From JBJEQG01 sp051881635 (GTDB lineage: Bacteria; Bacillota; Clostridia; Oscillospirales; Acutalibacteraceae): a stretch of DNA of 7,555 nucleotides. A program made the translations under genes and the position numbers. Of the stretch, positions 1 to 5,635 are shown piece by piece. The first letter of the stretch is position 1. Every line of letters begins with the position of its first letter. Below the pieces are notes generated by a model. The model had not been told where the DNA came from and ran no database searches. It worked only from the letters and a program-made list of their open reading frames with translations. Location of the stretch: positions 1 through 7,555 of the forward strand of contig JBJEQG010000167.1 of NCBI GenBank assembly GCA_051881635.1, given 5' to 3'.

Positions 1-852
1 TTCAAACCAATCTTCGGGCGAACATTTTATATGAATAATCTCATGTGTTTCAGGCGATAAAAAACGCATTTCCGCACAATGTAGGCATTGACGCTCAAAA
101 TATTGCCGACTGCCACCGTACATATCGTCCCCTGCCAAAGGGTGTCCCATACTCGAAAAATGGGTGCGGATTTGATGAGTTCTCCCCGTTTCCAAAATAA
201 TGCGTAATAATGTATGATTATAGGCATTTTTCAGCACTTCATAGTGTGTCACTGCCCTTTTGCCGTCTGCCGCAACTTCACGCTGTATAGTATGCCCCTC
301 CATAAGTTTTATGGGAGCATCTATTGTTCCCGAACCCTCTAAATTTCCCTCACACAGTGCCATATAGACTTTTTCAACCGTTTTTGGCAAAATTGCTGCC
401 GCATAGGGATTTTTTGCAATCAGCACTAATCCCGATGTATCTTTGTCTAAACGATTGACGGGACGGAAAGTAAAGTGCCGTCCCGTTCTCAGCGAATATG
501 CCGCTACTGCATTTGCAAGGGTATCATTCTGATGTCCGTGTACAGGGTGAACCGTCATAAACGGCGATTTATTGACTGCCAAAACATCATTATCTTCATA
601 AACAATAGTTATTGGCAAATCAACAGGCTGTGCTGTACTGACGCTTTCGGGCAATGTCAAGGTCATACAGTCACCTGCATTGAGTTTGTCTATACTTCTT
701 ATATGCACACCATTAGCTTGCATACCTTCCTGTGTGCGTTTCAGTTGCGAAAGCAATCGTGCCGATACACCGCAAAAACGACGCAAAAATTTTTGTACTT
801 CAATACCGTCCAATTCGGGCGGCACAACAAAGGTCATAACTCTTTTTTTCAT
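1..852 (-). CDS. RluA-family pseudouridine synthase, C-terminus cut by window edge
   Basis: This enzyme isomerises uridine to pseudouridine in structured RNA (23S rRNA or tRNA) in the cytoplasm. The frame is open for 284 codons from the ATG at 852 to the first base of the window with no stop; family members are about 300-320 residues, so only a short tail is missing. Residues 17-63 look like an S4-type RNA-binding domain. The catalytic motif NRLDKDTSGL is at 133-142, with Asp136 the expected nucleophile (most relatives have His where this has Asn133). Further family motifs are ETGRTHQIRTH (221-231) and the GHPLAGDDMYGG segment (236-247). The ATG at 852 is preferred because a later in-frame Met (837) has no usable ribosome site; an AGAG sequence lies about nine bases upstream of 852. 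It is divergent from ireB. Which RluA subgroup it belongs to, and its target uridine, cannot be told from this sequence. Confidence 0.93.
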   Translation of the reverse strand, partial: MKKRVMTFVVPPELDGIEVQKFLRRFCGVSARLLSQLKRTQEGMQANGVHIRSIDKLNAGDCMTLTLPESVSTAQPVDLPITIVYEDNDVLAVNKSPFMTVHPVHGHQNDTLANAVAAYSLRTGRHFTFRPVNRLDKDTSGLVLIAKNPYAAAILPKTVEKVYMALCEGNLEGSGTIDAPIKLMEGHTIQREVAADGKRAVTHYEVLKNAYNHTLLRIILETGRTHQIRTHFSSMGHPLAGDDMYGGSRQYFERQCLHCAEMRFLSPETHEIIHIKCSPEDWFE

Positions 853-904
853 ATTCTGTAACTCTTGTCTTTCATTCCTATAATTATAATGTATTTGTGT
901 TTAT

Positions 905-933
905 ATTGTACTACTACATATAGAAGAAATCAA
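905..933 (-). promoter_or_regulatory. Candidate sigma-A promoter for the pseudouridine synthase gene
   Basis: On the minus strand there is a TTGATT -35 box (933-928), a 17-base spacer and a TACAAT -10 box (910-905). Transcription would start near 898, giving a leader of about 46 bases. A second perfect TATAAT lies closer to the gene (888-883) but has no recognisable -35 box. Confidence 0.5.
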
Positions 934-1121
934 TATTAAAATAATCTTCAATTTATACCACAGTTTTCCTTTTTACATCATTGGAAAACTTGACTGTACA
1001 GCCGTTCCAAACAAAATCACTTTATTAAACAGATTAGAACAGTTGATTTAAGATATAAAACATCGAACATACAAAATTTAGTCAATACATTTTTATATTA
1101 AAGAAATTTAACAAATTTGTC
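934..1121. other. AT-rich divergent spacer, core without a gene
   Basis: This is the middle of the 333-base gap between the divergent pseudouridine synthase and ireB genes. I see no convincing reading frame or RNA gene. It contains an 8-bp inverted repeat, AGTTTTCC (962-969) with GGAAAACT (983-990), separated by 13 bases, and an 8-base palindrome CTGTACAG (994-1001). Neither is followed by a T-tract, so they do not look like terminators; they could be protein-binding sites, but nothing specific supports that. Confidence 0.5.
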
Positions 1122-1150
1122 TTGAATTTTCTTTGTCAATATGATATTAT
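1122..1150 (+). promoter_or_regulatory. Sigma-A promoter of ireB with extended -10
   Basis: A TTGAAT -35 box (1122-1127), a 17-base spacer and a TATTAT -10 box (1145-1150), preceded by the extended -10 dinucleotide TG (1142-1143). The predicted start near 1157 lies downstream of an upstream in-frame ATG at 1141, which argues that ireB begins at 1186 and not at 1141. Confidence 0.7.
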
Positions 1151-1185
1151 ATACAATATTGAGTTACAGCACCGAGGTGATATAT

Positions 1186-1431
1186 ATGCATGATAAGACC
1201 ATGGTATTTTCGCTGAATAATAACAATGAAAACAACATCAAGGCTATTTTAACAACCGTATATCAGGCCCTTGAAGAAAAGGGATATAATCCGTTATACC
1301 AGATTATCGGATATATTCTGTCCGAAGACCCTACTTATATCACCACATACAAGAATGCACGCAGCTTGATACGAAAAATTGACCGCGATGATTTGCTTGA
1401 GGTTTTATTGAAGAACTATCTTAATCTTTAA
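1186..1431 (+). CDS. ireB: IreB family regulatory phosphoprotein (UPF0297/YrzL)
   Basis: This is a small cytoplasmic protein of 81 residues, the usual size for the family. In Enterococcus faecalis IreB is phosphorylated on N-terminal threonines by the PASTA-domain Ser/Thr kinase IreK and affects resistance to cell-wall antibiotics; that role is inferred here from family membership. The signature is clear: a TTVYQALEEKGYNPLYQIIGY-like core, a DPTYIT motif, the NARSLIRKIDRDDLLE block and a YL-rich end. Thr5 in the short N-terminal tail is the best candidate phosphosite. The start at 1186 follows a GAGGTGA ribosome site (1174-1180) by five bases; an in-frame ATG at 1141 overlaps the promoter and has no ribosome site. 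In many Firmicutes ireB sits between alaS and ruvX; here an unrecognised gene follows 32 bases later, so that order is not kept. Confidence 0.93.
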   Translation: MHDKTMVFSLNNNNENNIKAILTTVYQALEEKGYNPLYQIIGYILSEDPTYITTYKNARSLIRKIDRDDLLEVLLKNYLNL

Positions 1432-1459
1432 ATCCTCAGCATTCGCAGAATGGAGGATT
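1431..1459 (+). promoter_or_regulatory. Hairpin sequestering the Shine-Dalgarno of the gene after ireB
   Basis: AATCCTC (1431-1437) pairs perfectly with GAGGATT (1453-1459), and CATTC (1440-1444) with GAATG (1448-1452) around a GCA loop. This gives 12 base pairs interrupted only by a two-base AG bulge (1438-1439). The Shine-Dalgarno GGAGG (1452-1456) of the downstream gene is wholly inside the 3' arm. The 5' arm begins in the ireB stop codon (1429-1431), so a ribosome finishing ireB would cover and melt it. There is no T-tract after it, which argues against a terminator. Translational coupling is the inference; the pairing is seen directly. Confidence 0.6.
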
Positions 1460-1463
1460 ATTT

Positions 1464-1835
1464 ATGGCAGATGTTAAGAAAAATGCCGCAAAAGCTTCAC
1501 CGTCTAAGGCACCGAAAGCAGAAAAAGAAGTAAAAGCCGTTACGGAATTTTTTGAATATAAAGGAAAGCCGTTGGTACGCTGCAACGACACTTTATACTA
1601 TGGCAACATGACTGACCCCTATGTTATCAAAATGCTTATTAAATCCAAAAAACAGGAAAACGGAATGGATATTGCCGACAAAGTTTCCGTTCAGCTTTTG
1701 ACAACTGAACCAATGGTAAATCCTAAACGACAAATCGTTAAAACAAGCGAAAAAGATACTCTTTATGCTGCTTTGGATATTGCGGACGCATGGTTGGAGC
1801 GTTATTTGAGAGAGGCCAAAAAAGCAAATCCCTAA
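1464..1835 (+). CDS. Uncharacterised basic protein of 123 residues in the ireB operon
   Basis: I do not recognise the family. The protein has a Lys/Ala-rich, probably disordered N-terminus (about residues 1-25). A compact part follows with alternating hydrophobic stretches that suggest beta strands (for example FFEYKGKPLVR, TLYYGNM and DKVSVQLLTTEP), then a C-terminal helix (about 95-119, LYAALDIADAWLERYLREA). There is no signal peptide, membrane segment or recognisable catalytic motif, so it is probably cytoplasmic. GGAGG lies seven bases before the ATG and is buried in the hairpin between the genes. It is 32 bases behind ireB with no promoter between, so co-transcription is likely, and it ends just before a strong terminator. 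It occupies the place where ruvX often stands but shows no sign of being a RuvX nuclease; a DUF1292-like identity was considered and not supported. Confidence 0.82.
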   Translation: MADVKKNAAKASPSKAPKAEKEVKAVTEFFEYKGKPLVRCNDTLYYGNMTDPYVIKMLIKSKKQENGMDIADKVSVQLLTTEPMVNPKRQIVKTSEKDTLYAALDIADAWLERYLREAKKANP

Positions 1836-1840
1836 ATAAT

Positions 1841-1872
1841 AAAAATCGGGCAGAATTATCTGTCCGATTTTT
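1841..1872. terminator. Bidirectional intrinsic terminator
   Basis: AAAAATCGGGCAG (1841-1853) and CTGTCCGATTTTT (1860-1872) form a 13-bp stem with one G-T wobble around a six-base loop AATTAT. It is flanked by A-tracts on the left and T-tracts on the right, so it can work in both directions. It lies five bases after the stop of the plus-strand 123-aa gene and nine bases beyond the end of the convergent lipoprotein gene. Confidence 0.88.
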
Positions 1873-1881
1873 ATTTATGTA

Positions 1882-2331
1882 TTACAATGCTTCAAAGGAA
1901 TCAGCATTGACGGTGTATTCTTCCCCATTCGGACTTAATTCGCCTGTATATGTTATCATAACGACCATACCTTTTGAAATATCTTCCGTATGGATATTGT
2001 CATTATAAATCGTAATCGTTTTGGCAATTTCATCACTGCCCTCTTCTTCGGGAATACTCTCACCTTTCATACTGCCCTCTGAAACTTCAAGCACATAAAC
2101 CGTCAGCGTTGACTGTTCAGCAACAACATTGCTGTTATTCACCGAACTCTCGCTTGTTTCATCGGAAGAACTTTCTGAAATTTCTTCCGTCTTTGAACTG
2201 TTATCGGCAGATTGCTCTATGCTGCTTTCATTTCCCGATTTACTATTGTTTTCGGAAGAACCTGAACAACCTGTTAAAGCGGTCAAAAGCACAGCACTTA
2301 ATGCAAGCAAAGTTAAGGTTTTTTTCATCAT
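1882..2331 (-). CDS. Small secreted lipoprotein with Ser/Glu-rich linker
   Basis: The N-terminus is a type II signal peptide: Lys3-Lys4, a hydrophobic core (5-18) and a lipobox LTGC with the lipidated Cys22. The mature protein should be anchored on the outer face of the membrane. Residues 23-74 are a low-complexity, acidic Ser/Asn/Glu linker. Residues 75-149 look like a small beta-barrel: strands around TLTVYVLEVSEG, KTITIYND, GMVVMITYTGEL and EEYTVNADSFEAL. The pattern is reminiscent of OB-fold lipoproteins such as DUF3221, but the match is too weak to name. The AAGGA ribosome site is six bases before the first of two consecutive ATGs (2331 and 2328), so either could start the protein. It stands alone, with its own promoter and a shared terminator. 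Function unknown. Confidence 0.88.
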   Translation of the reverse strand: MMKKTLTLLALSAVLLTALTGCSGSSENNSKSGNESSIEQSADNSSKTEEISESSSDETSESSVNNSNVVAEQSTLTVYVLEVSEGSMKGESIPEEEGSDEIAKTITIYNDNIHTEDISKGMVVMITYTGELSPNGEEYTVNADSFEAL

Positions 2332-2363
2332 ATTGTATCCTTTCTTAATTTGATTTGAATTTC

Positions 2364-2398
2364 ATACAACATTCGGATACACCGACTTTCTGTTGTAT
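2364..2398 (-). other. Inverted repeat in the lipoprotein mRNA leader
   Basis: ATACAACA (2364-2371) is the exact inverted complement of TGTTGTAT (2391-2398), and inside it TCGG (2373-2376) pairs with CCGA (2382-2385). In the minus-strand transcript this lies between the predicted start site and the ribosome site. It could be a leader hairpin or an operator dyad; no T-tract follows, so it is not a terminator. Confidence 0.45.
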
Positions 2399-2412
2399 AT
2401 TTTTCCAAAAAT

Positions 2413-2442
2413 ATTATAACATAAATCAATCCATGACGGCAA
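2413..2442 (-). promoter_or_regulatory. Sigma-A promoter of the lipoprotein gene
   Basis: On the minus strand: a TTGCCG -35 box (2442-2437), an 18-base spacer and a perfect TATAAT -10 box (2418-2413) preceded by the extended -10 dinucleotide TG. The predicted leader is about 75 bases and contains the inverted repeat at 2364-2398. Confidence 0.68.
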
Positions 2443-2534
2443 GATGTATAGTTACTTATTTTATTTGCTGCAAAAATTCTATATTTTGCTATTTTTGAAA
2501 ATATATTAAATTTTACGATTAAGGAAGTGAATTT

Positions 2535-2837
2535 ATGTCCAGAAACGATTATCAAAATGCTTTTTTACAGTATATTGCCGATATGCAGGAAACAAGAGTT
2601 GATATAACCATTTGTGAACACAAACTTTGGGAATATGAGGACTGCGAAAAAATAAGGTCATTACTTTTAGACGCAACATACGGAATGATTGTCGATATTA
2701 TGGAAATGACTGACGGATACAGTGCTTTTACTCACGATAAACTTGACATTGTCAACAAAAGGACGGGTATCGCTTTGAAAGAAAATCCGCCGATTGAACT
2801 TCATGACCATATCTGTGATTTTATAAAATATGAATAA
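2535..2837 (+). CDS. Uncharacterised acidic protein of 100 residues
   Basis: I do not recognise this protein. It has no signal peptide or membrane segment and is rich in Asp, Glu and Ile, with a mostly helical look. The N-terminal part (6-58) resembles an amphipathic helical domain. The C-terminal part contains a short KRTGIALKENPP segment and ends in a His/Cys-bearing stretch (LHDHICDFIKYE). Cys27, Cys37 and Cys94 with His29, His90 and His92 are present but not in a known metal-binding arrangement. The AGGA of an AAGGAAGTG ribosome site lies nine bases before the ATG. No clear promoter was found in the AT-rich upstream region. It is a single-gene unit closed by its own terminator. Small single-gene acidic proteins of this type can be immunity or adaptor proteins, but nothing here shows that. 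Confidence 0.78.
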   Translation: MSRNDYQNAFLQYIADMQETRVDITICEHKLWEYEDCEKIRSLLLDATYGMIVDIMEMTDGYSAFTHDKLDIVNKRTGIALKENPPIELHDHICDFIKYE

Positions 2838-2843
2838 AATCTA

Positions 2844-2887
2844 AAACAAAAAGGACACACCAAACGAAATGGCGTGCCTTTTTGTTT
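2844..2887. terminator. Intrinsic terminator after the 100-aa gene
   Basis: AAACAAAAAGG (2844-2854) pairs perfectly with CCTTTTTGTTT (2877-2887). The stem continues through CACACC/GGCGTG with one mismatch and one bulged A, closing on an AAACGAAAT loop. T-rich and A-rich arms make it usable from either direction. It starts seven bases after the stop codon of the plus-strand gene. Confidence 0.85.
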
Positions 2888-2924
2888 AAAGAGAAAAACT
2901 ATGTGATGTGCAAAATCTATAATT

Positions 2925-2994
2925 AACCCGTTTGTAAAATACAAACAGAGGTTGGCGGAGGTATCGCCCGCTTCGTCCTTCAAAAGCGGGCGAT
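2925..2994. other. GC-rich double-hairpin intergenic element (possible small RNA or repeat)
   Basis: Two neighbouring stems are seen. The first has GTTTGTA (2930-2936) with TACAAAC (2940-2946) on an AAA loop, extended by AACC (2925-2928) with GGTT (2950-2953). The second is a perfect 11-bp stem ATCGCCCGCTT (2963-2973) with AAGCGGGCGAT (2984-2994) on a ten-base loop. The linker contains an SD-like GGAGG (2957-2961) with no start codon behind it. GC content is well above the surrounding AT-rich spacers. Neither stem has a T-tract on either strand, so they are not ordinary terminators. A TATAAT (2918-2923) sits just upstream on the plus strand, though without a good -35 box. It could be a structured RNA or a copy of a dispersed intergenic repeat; no known family is recognised. 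Confidence 0.5.
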
Positions 2995-2999
2995 TGGAG

Positions 3000-3056
3000 A
3001 AAAACAAGGATCCTATATATTCTGAATCGTGCGGGAGAAAGCACACGATTCCTTGT
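3000..3056 (-). terminator. Likely terminator of htrA, asymmetric nested hairpin
   Basis: Read on the minus strand, ACAAGGA (3056-3050) pairs with TCCTTGT (3010-3004), followed by TTTT (3003-3000). Nested inside, ATCGTG (3049-3044) pairs with CACGAT (3031-3026), leaving a 15-base bulge on one side. On the plus strand the inner stem can be drawn as eight pairs, GAATCGTG (3024-3031) with CACGATTC (3044-3051). It begins nine bases after the htrA stop codon. The position and T-run favour a terminator; the large bulge is unusual for one. Confidence 0.55.
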
Positions 3057-3064
3057 ACGCTAAA

Positions 3065-4531
3065 TTAAAAGAAATATTGATTATTTTGGCTGCCACTTAA
3101 TGAATTTTGTTCGGGAATATCTTCGTCCAAAACAATCGTTACAGTTTTGCTTGCACCGTCACGATAATATTGAATGGTAATGCTGTCACCAGCCTTACAT
3201 TTGTCAATAATCTGGCTTACCTCAGACGCTGAGGAAACTTCTTTACCATTGATTTTTTCAATACAGTCAGCCGACTGCAAACCTGCTTTTTCGGCACATG
3301 AACCGGACTTTACTTCGGAAATATAAACACCGATTTTATCCAAACGATACATGAACAATTCCTGTCTTGAATTAATATCAATAAGTGTTACGCCCAAAGA
3401 CGGACGCCCTTTAACATAACCGTAATTCATCAAATCGTCTAAAACGGCAACAACATCATTGGCAGGAATGGCAAAGCCTAAACCTTCAATACCTGTACCG
3501 CTGGACTTTGCAACAACCATGCCGATTAAATTACCATTGGAATCAAACAGACCGCCGCCTGAGTTGCCCGGGTTAATTGCGGCATTGGTTTGGAGAAGAT
3601 TCATTTGCTGACCGTCCAAATTGATTGTTCTATCCAAAGCACTGATAATACCTGTTGTAACCGTACCACCTAAACTGCCGAGCGGATTGCCGATTGCAAT
3701 CGCTGTCTGTCCAACGGCAAGCTCACTTGAATCAGCAAATGTTACGGCATTTAAATCTTTGGCATCAATTTTAATCAAAGCCACATCGGCGGTACTGTCC
3801 GTACCAATCAAAGTCGCTTCATATTCTGTACCGTCTGTTGTTTTTACAAGGATTGTACTTGCATTTTCAATAACATGATTATTGGTAATAATGTAACCGT
3901 CCTTGGAAACAATAATGCCGCTGCCTGCTCCCTGTGTAATATACTGTCCTAGATAAGCACTTGTCTGTACACTCTCTGTCGTAATTTCAACAACGGAACT
4001 TGAAACTTTATTGACAACCTCTTGAACTGTTGTCGGGGCAACTTCGCTGCTGTCTGCTTTCTGAATCGTTAAGTTTGAGCCTCCACTTGTACTGCTTTCA
4101 TTATTCTTATTGCTACCGTTTGATGTGGTGTTGTCGGTTACTGTCTGTACAGTATTGTTTGAATTATTGGCAATTAAATAACCGCCTACTGCACCAACAC
4201 CGCCAACACACAATGCCAAAGCAATCGCTCCGATAATTAAACCCACTCTTTTTCCATTTTTCTTGGGCGGTTTTGCCGGCGGAGTAAAATTATTTTGCGG
4301 AGCATAGGCATTATAGCCGTCCGAATAGCCTTGTGAAGAAGAATAGATATGATTAGGGGCAGTGTTATAACTTTGAGATTGTACGACCTGCATATAATCT
4401 GTCTGTTGAAAAGGCTGTGGCTCTGTTGGCTGTACTGCCTGAACAGGCTGTTGTTCTATCGGTTGTGTTTGCTCCTCGTTTTTTGGCATATAACCGTTTG
4501 TGTTTTCATAAAAGTTATCATTGTTTTCCAT
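3065..4531 (-). CDS. htrA: HtrA/DegP-type membrane-anchored serine protease with PDZ domain
   Basis: This is an envelope quality-control protease that degrades misfolded exported proteins outside the cell membrane. It has 488 residues. A long polar cytoplasmic tail (1-94, rich in Gln, Pro, Asn and Tyr) is followed by one membrane segment (about 95-121), a Ser/Asn/Thr-rich linker (122-165), a trypsin-like domain (about 168-370) and a single PDZ domain (about 375-470). The catalytic triad is intact: His219 in TNNHV, Asp249 in TADVALIKID and Ser324 in PGNSGGGL. The start at 4531 is chosen because GGAGG lies eight bases upstream; a longer in-frame start at 4588 has no ribosome site and would lie at or before the likely transcription start. 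The gene is monocistronic between spacers. No CtsR or HrcA operator was seen. The paralogue name (HtrA, HtrB or DegP-like) is uncertain, the family is not. Confidence 0.96.
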   Translation of the reverse strand: MENNDNFYENTNGYMPKNEEQTQPIEQQPVQAVQPTEPQPFQQTDYMQVVQSQSYNTAPNHIYSSSQGYSDGYNAYAPQNNFTPPAKPPKKNGKRVGLIIGAIALALCVGGVGAVGGYLIANNSNNTVQTVTDNTTSNGSNKNNESSTSGGSNLTIQKADSSEVAPTTVQEVVNKVSSSVVEITTESVQTSAYLGQYITQGAGSGIIVSKDGYIITNNHVIENASTILVKTTDGTEYEATLIGTDSTADVALIKIDAKDLNAVTFADSSELAVGQTAIAIGNPLGSLGGTVTTGIISALDRTINLDGQQMNLLQTNAAINPGNSGGGLFDSNGNLIGMVVAKSSGTGIEGLGFAIPANDVVAVLDDLMNYGYVKGRPSLGVTLIDINSRQELFMYRLDKIGVYISEVKSGSCAEKAGLQSADCIEKINGKEVSSASEVSQIIDKCKAGDSITIQYYRDGASKTVTIVLDEDIPEQNSLSGSQNNQYFF

Positions 4532-4589
4532 AATAAAGACCTCCAATAAAAAATTTTGTTTCAAAAGTTCATTTCGTTTTGTTGTCATT

Positions 4590-4595
4590 ATTATA
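4590..4595 (-). promoter_or_regulatory. Candidate -10 box of htrA
   Basis: A perfect TATAAT on the minus strand, about 59 bases before the htrA ATG. The -35 region at 17-base spacing (ATATTA) is poor; a TTGGCA (4630-4625) is too far upstream for this -10. Either an activator or another sigma factor may help, or the true promoter is elsewhere in this AT-rich spacer. Confidence 0.35.
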
Positions 4596-4702
4596 ATTTG
4601 CCTTAATTAAAATAATATTGAAAATGCCAACAGAAAATTGTAACCTTTTGAAAACGAATTTGGAATAATCTGTGAATATCTTAATTTTTTTTAATAAAAT
4701 AC

Positions 4703-4732
4703 AAAATCGGAATATCCGCTAAGATATTCCGA
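4703..4732 (-). terminator. Terminator of the typA-exonuclease operon
   Basis: TCGGAATATC (4707-4716) and GATATTCCGA (4723-4732) form a perfect 10-bp stem on a six-base loop. On the minus strand it is followed by TTTTG and then more T-rich sequence. It starts nine bases after the exonuclease stop codon. Confidence 0.88.
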
Positions 4733-4741
4733 CTTTATTTG

Positions 4742-5626
4742 TCATTCCGTTTTTTCTTCGTCTGTAACCGTTTCATCTGCCTTTTTTTCTAACGGTGCAG
4801 TTTTTTTGCTGATAATCAAACCCTCATATTTCAATTTAAATTGTATGCGTCCGATAAACTCCTTTTGACACTGCGGACAATAAAATTTTGCACGAAAACT
4901 TCTGTTTTTAAACTCCCATGCATCTTTCTGTTCCGCACGGCAACCACACATCTCACAATCTATGTACATAACGGCGGGGTCAATCAAAGGATTATGCGGG
5001 TCGCTGATATAAGCTGTTTTGAAGGTTATTCTTTGATAAAATTCATCGCAATCCGCCTTTTGGATAAAAGCGTTCAGGCTTTCCTTGTCATACATTGCCT
5101 TAAAGCATTGAAACGACAAAACGCTGTCATCTAATGCACGGTGAAGCGTCATGCCTGCCACATCAATATTTAGAAACTCTGCCGCCGCCGACAAGCCAAT
5201 CTGCTGTCCCGCCGGCATATTGTTACCCATACGACTTTCACAATATTTTTGCAAATCAACATAATATTTCAAAAACGGCAGACGATTACTTGTCAAATAG
5301 TATTGGCTGTTATCCATTAACGCCAATATATCGGAAGTCCCCCATGTCATAATAACACTGTCCCCTGCAAATTTTACAAATTTGCTCAAAGCACTTGTAA
5401 AGGTTCTTCCTTCGGATAATTCTTCATTACTGAGGTGCGTTAAGTTTTTGATTTTTCCGCTGATTTTTTTGCCAATCTGTGGACGGACAAGAACCGAAAA
5501 TTTGCTGATGAGTTCCATATCCTCATTAAACTTAACAGCACCAAACTCTATAATCTCGTTGATAAAAGTCCTGCGTTTTTTGCTGTAACTTCCATTCCAC
5601 TCCAAATCGAGAATTACGAAGGTCAT
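4742..5626 (-). CDS. ERI-1/KapD-like DEDDh 3'-5' exonuclease with C-terminal zinc ribbon
   Basis: This is a predicted cytoplasmic metal-dependent 3'-5' exonuclease of 294 residues. The active-site acids are in place: Asp7 and Glu9 in the ExoI motif (FVILDLEWNG), Asp99 in the ExoII motif (TWGTSDILAL), and His162 with Asp167 in the ExoIII motif (HRALDDS). The WGTSD segment and the arrangement around it resemble the ERI-1/3'hExo-like group, which includes Bacillus KapD, more than the DNA polymerase III epsilon type. The C-terminal 100 residues carry a second domain with CEMC (224-227) and CPQC (250-253), a four-cysteine zinc-ribbon pattern, followed by a charged tail; KapD itself is about 205 residues and lacks this. 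The ATG at 5626 lies nine bases after the typA stop; the AAAGGG at the end of typA is about 12 bases upstream, so coupled translation is likely. Whether RNA or DNA is the substrate is not known. Confidence 0.9.
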   Translation of the reverse strand: MTFVILDLEWNGSYSKKRRTFINEIIEFGAVKFNEDMELISKFSVLVRPQIGKKISGKIKNLTHLSNEELSEGRTFTSALSKFVKFAGDSVIMTWGTSDILALMDNSQYYLTSNRLPFLKYYVDLQKYCESRMGNNMPAGQQIGLSAAAEFLNIDVAGMTLHRALDDSVLSFQCFKAMYDKESLNAFIQKADCDEFYQRITFKTAYISDPHNPLIDPAVMYIDCEMCGCRAEQKDAWEFKNRSFRAKFYCPQCQKEFIGRIQFKLKYEGLIISKKTAPLEKKADETVTDEEKTE

Positions 5627-5635
5627 CGCACATCA

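Noticed and set aside
475..861. Plus-strand open frame of 128 codons
   Set aside because: It is antisense to the RluA-family gene, whose catalytic motifs are intact. The frame gives a Cys-rich, domain-free product with no ribosome site.
962..990. Inverted repeat AGTTTTCC...GGAAAACT as a terminator
   Set aside because: No T-tract follows on either strand and no gene ends nearby; both flanking genes point away from it.
1141..1185. 15-residue upstream extension of IreB
   Set aside because: The ATG at 1141 overlaps the -10 region of the ireB promoter and lacks a ribosome site; family members start at the position of 1186.
1464..1835. Assignment of the 123-aa protein as RuvX or DUF1292
   Set aside because: Neither the RuvX nuclease motifs nor the acidic DUF1292 pattern is present; only the genomic position is suggestive.
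2328..2555. Minus-strand open frame of 75 codons upstream of the lipoprotein
   Set aside because: It covers the lipoprotein promoter and leader, overlaps the divergent gene's start and has no plausible domain.
2918..2923. TATAAT as a firm promoter for a small RNA
   Set aside because: No acceptable -35 box exists at 16-18 bases upstream and there is no extended -10 TG, so it is only mentioned as a possibility and not annotated as a promoter.
2801..3046. Minus-strand open frame of 81 codons across the terminator and hairpin island
   Set aside because: It runs through an intrinsic terminator and two hairpins and has no ribosome site. Its Phe/Cys-rich product looks like translated non-coding DNA.
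4532..4588. 19-residue upstream extension of HtrA
   Set aside because: There is no ribosome site before 4588, whereas GGAGG stands at the right distance before 4531; the likely -10 box also leaves 4588 at or outside the transcript start.
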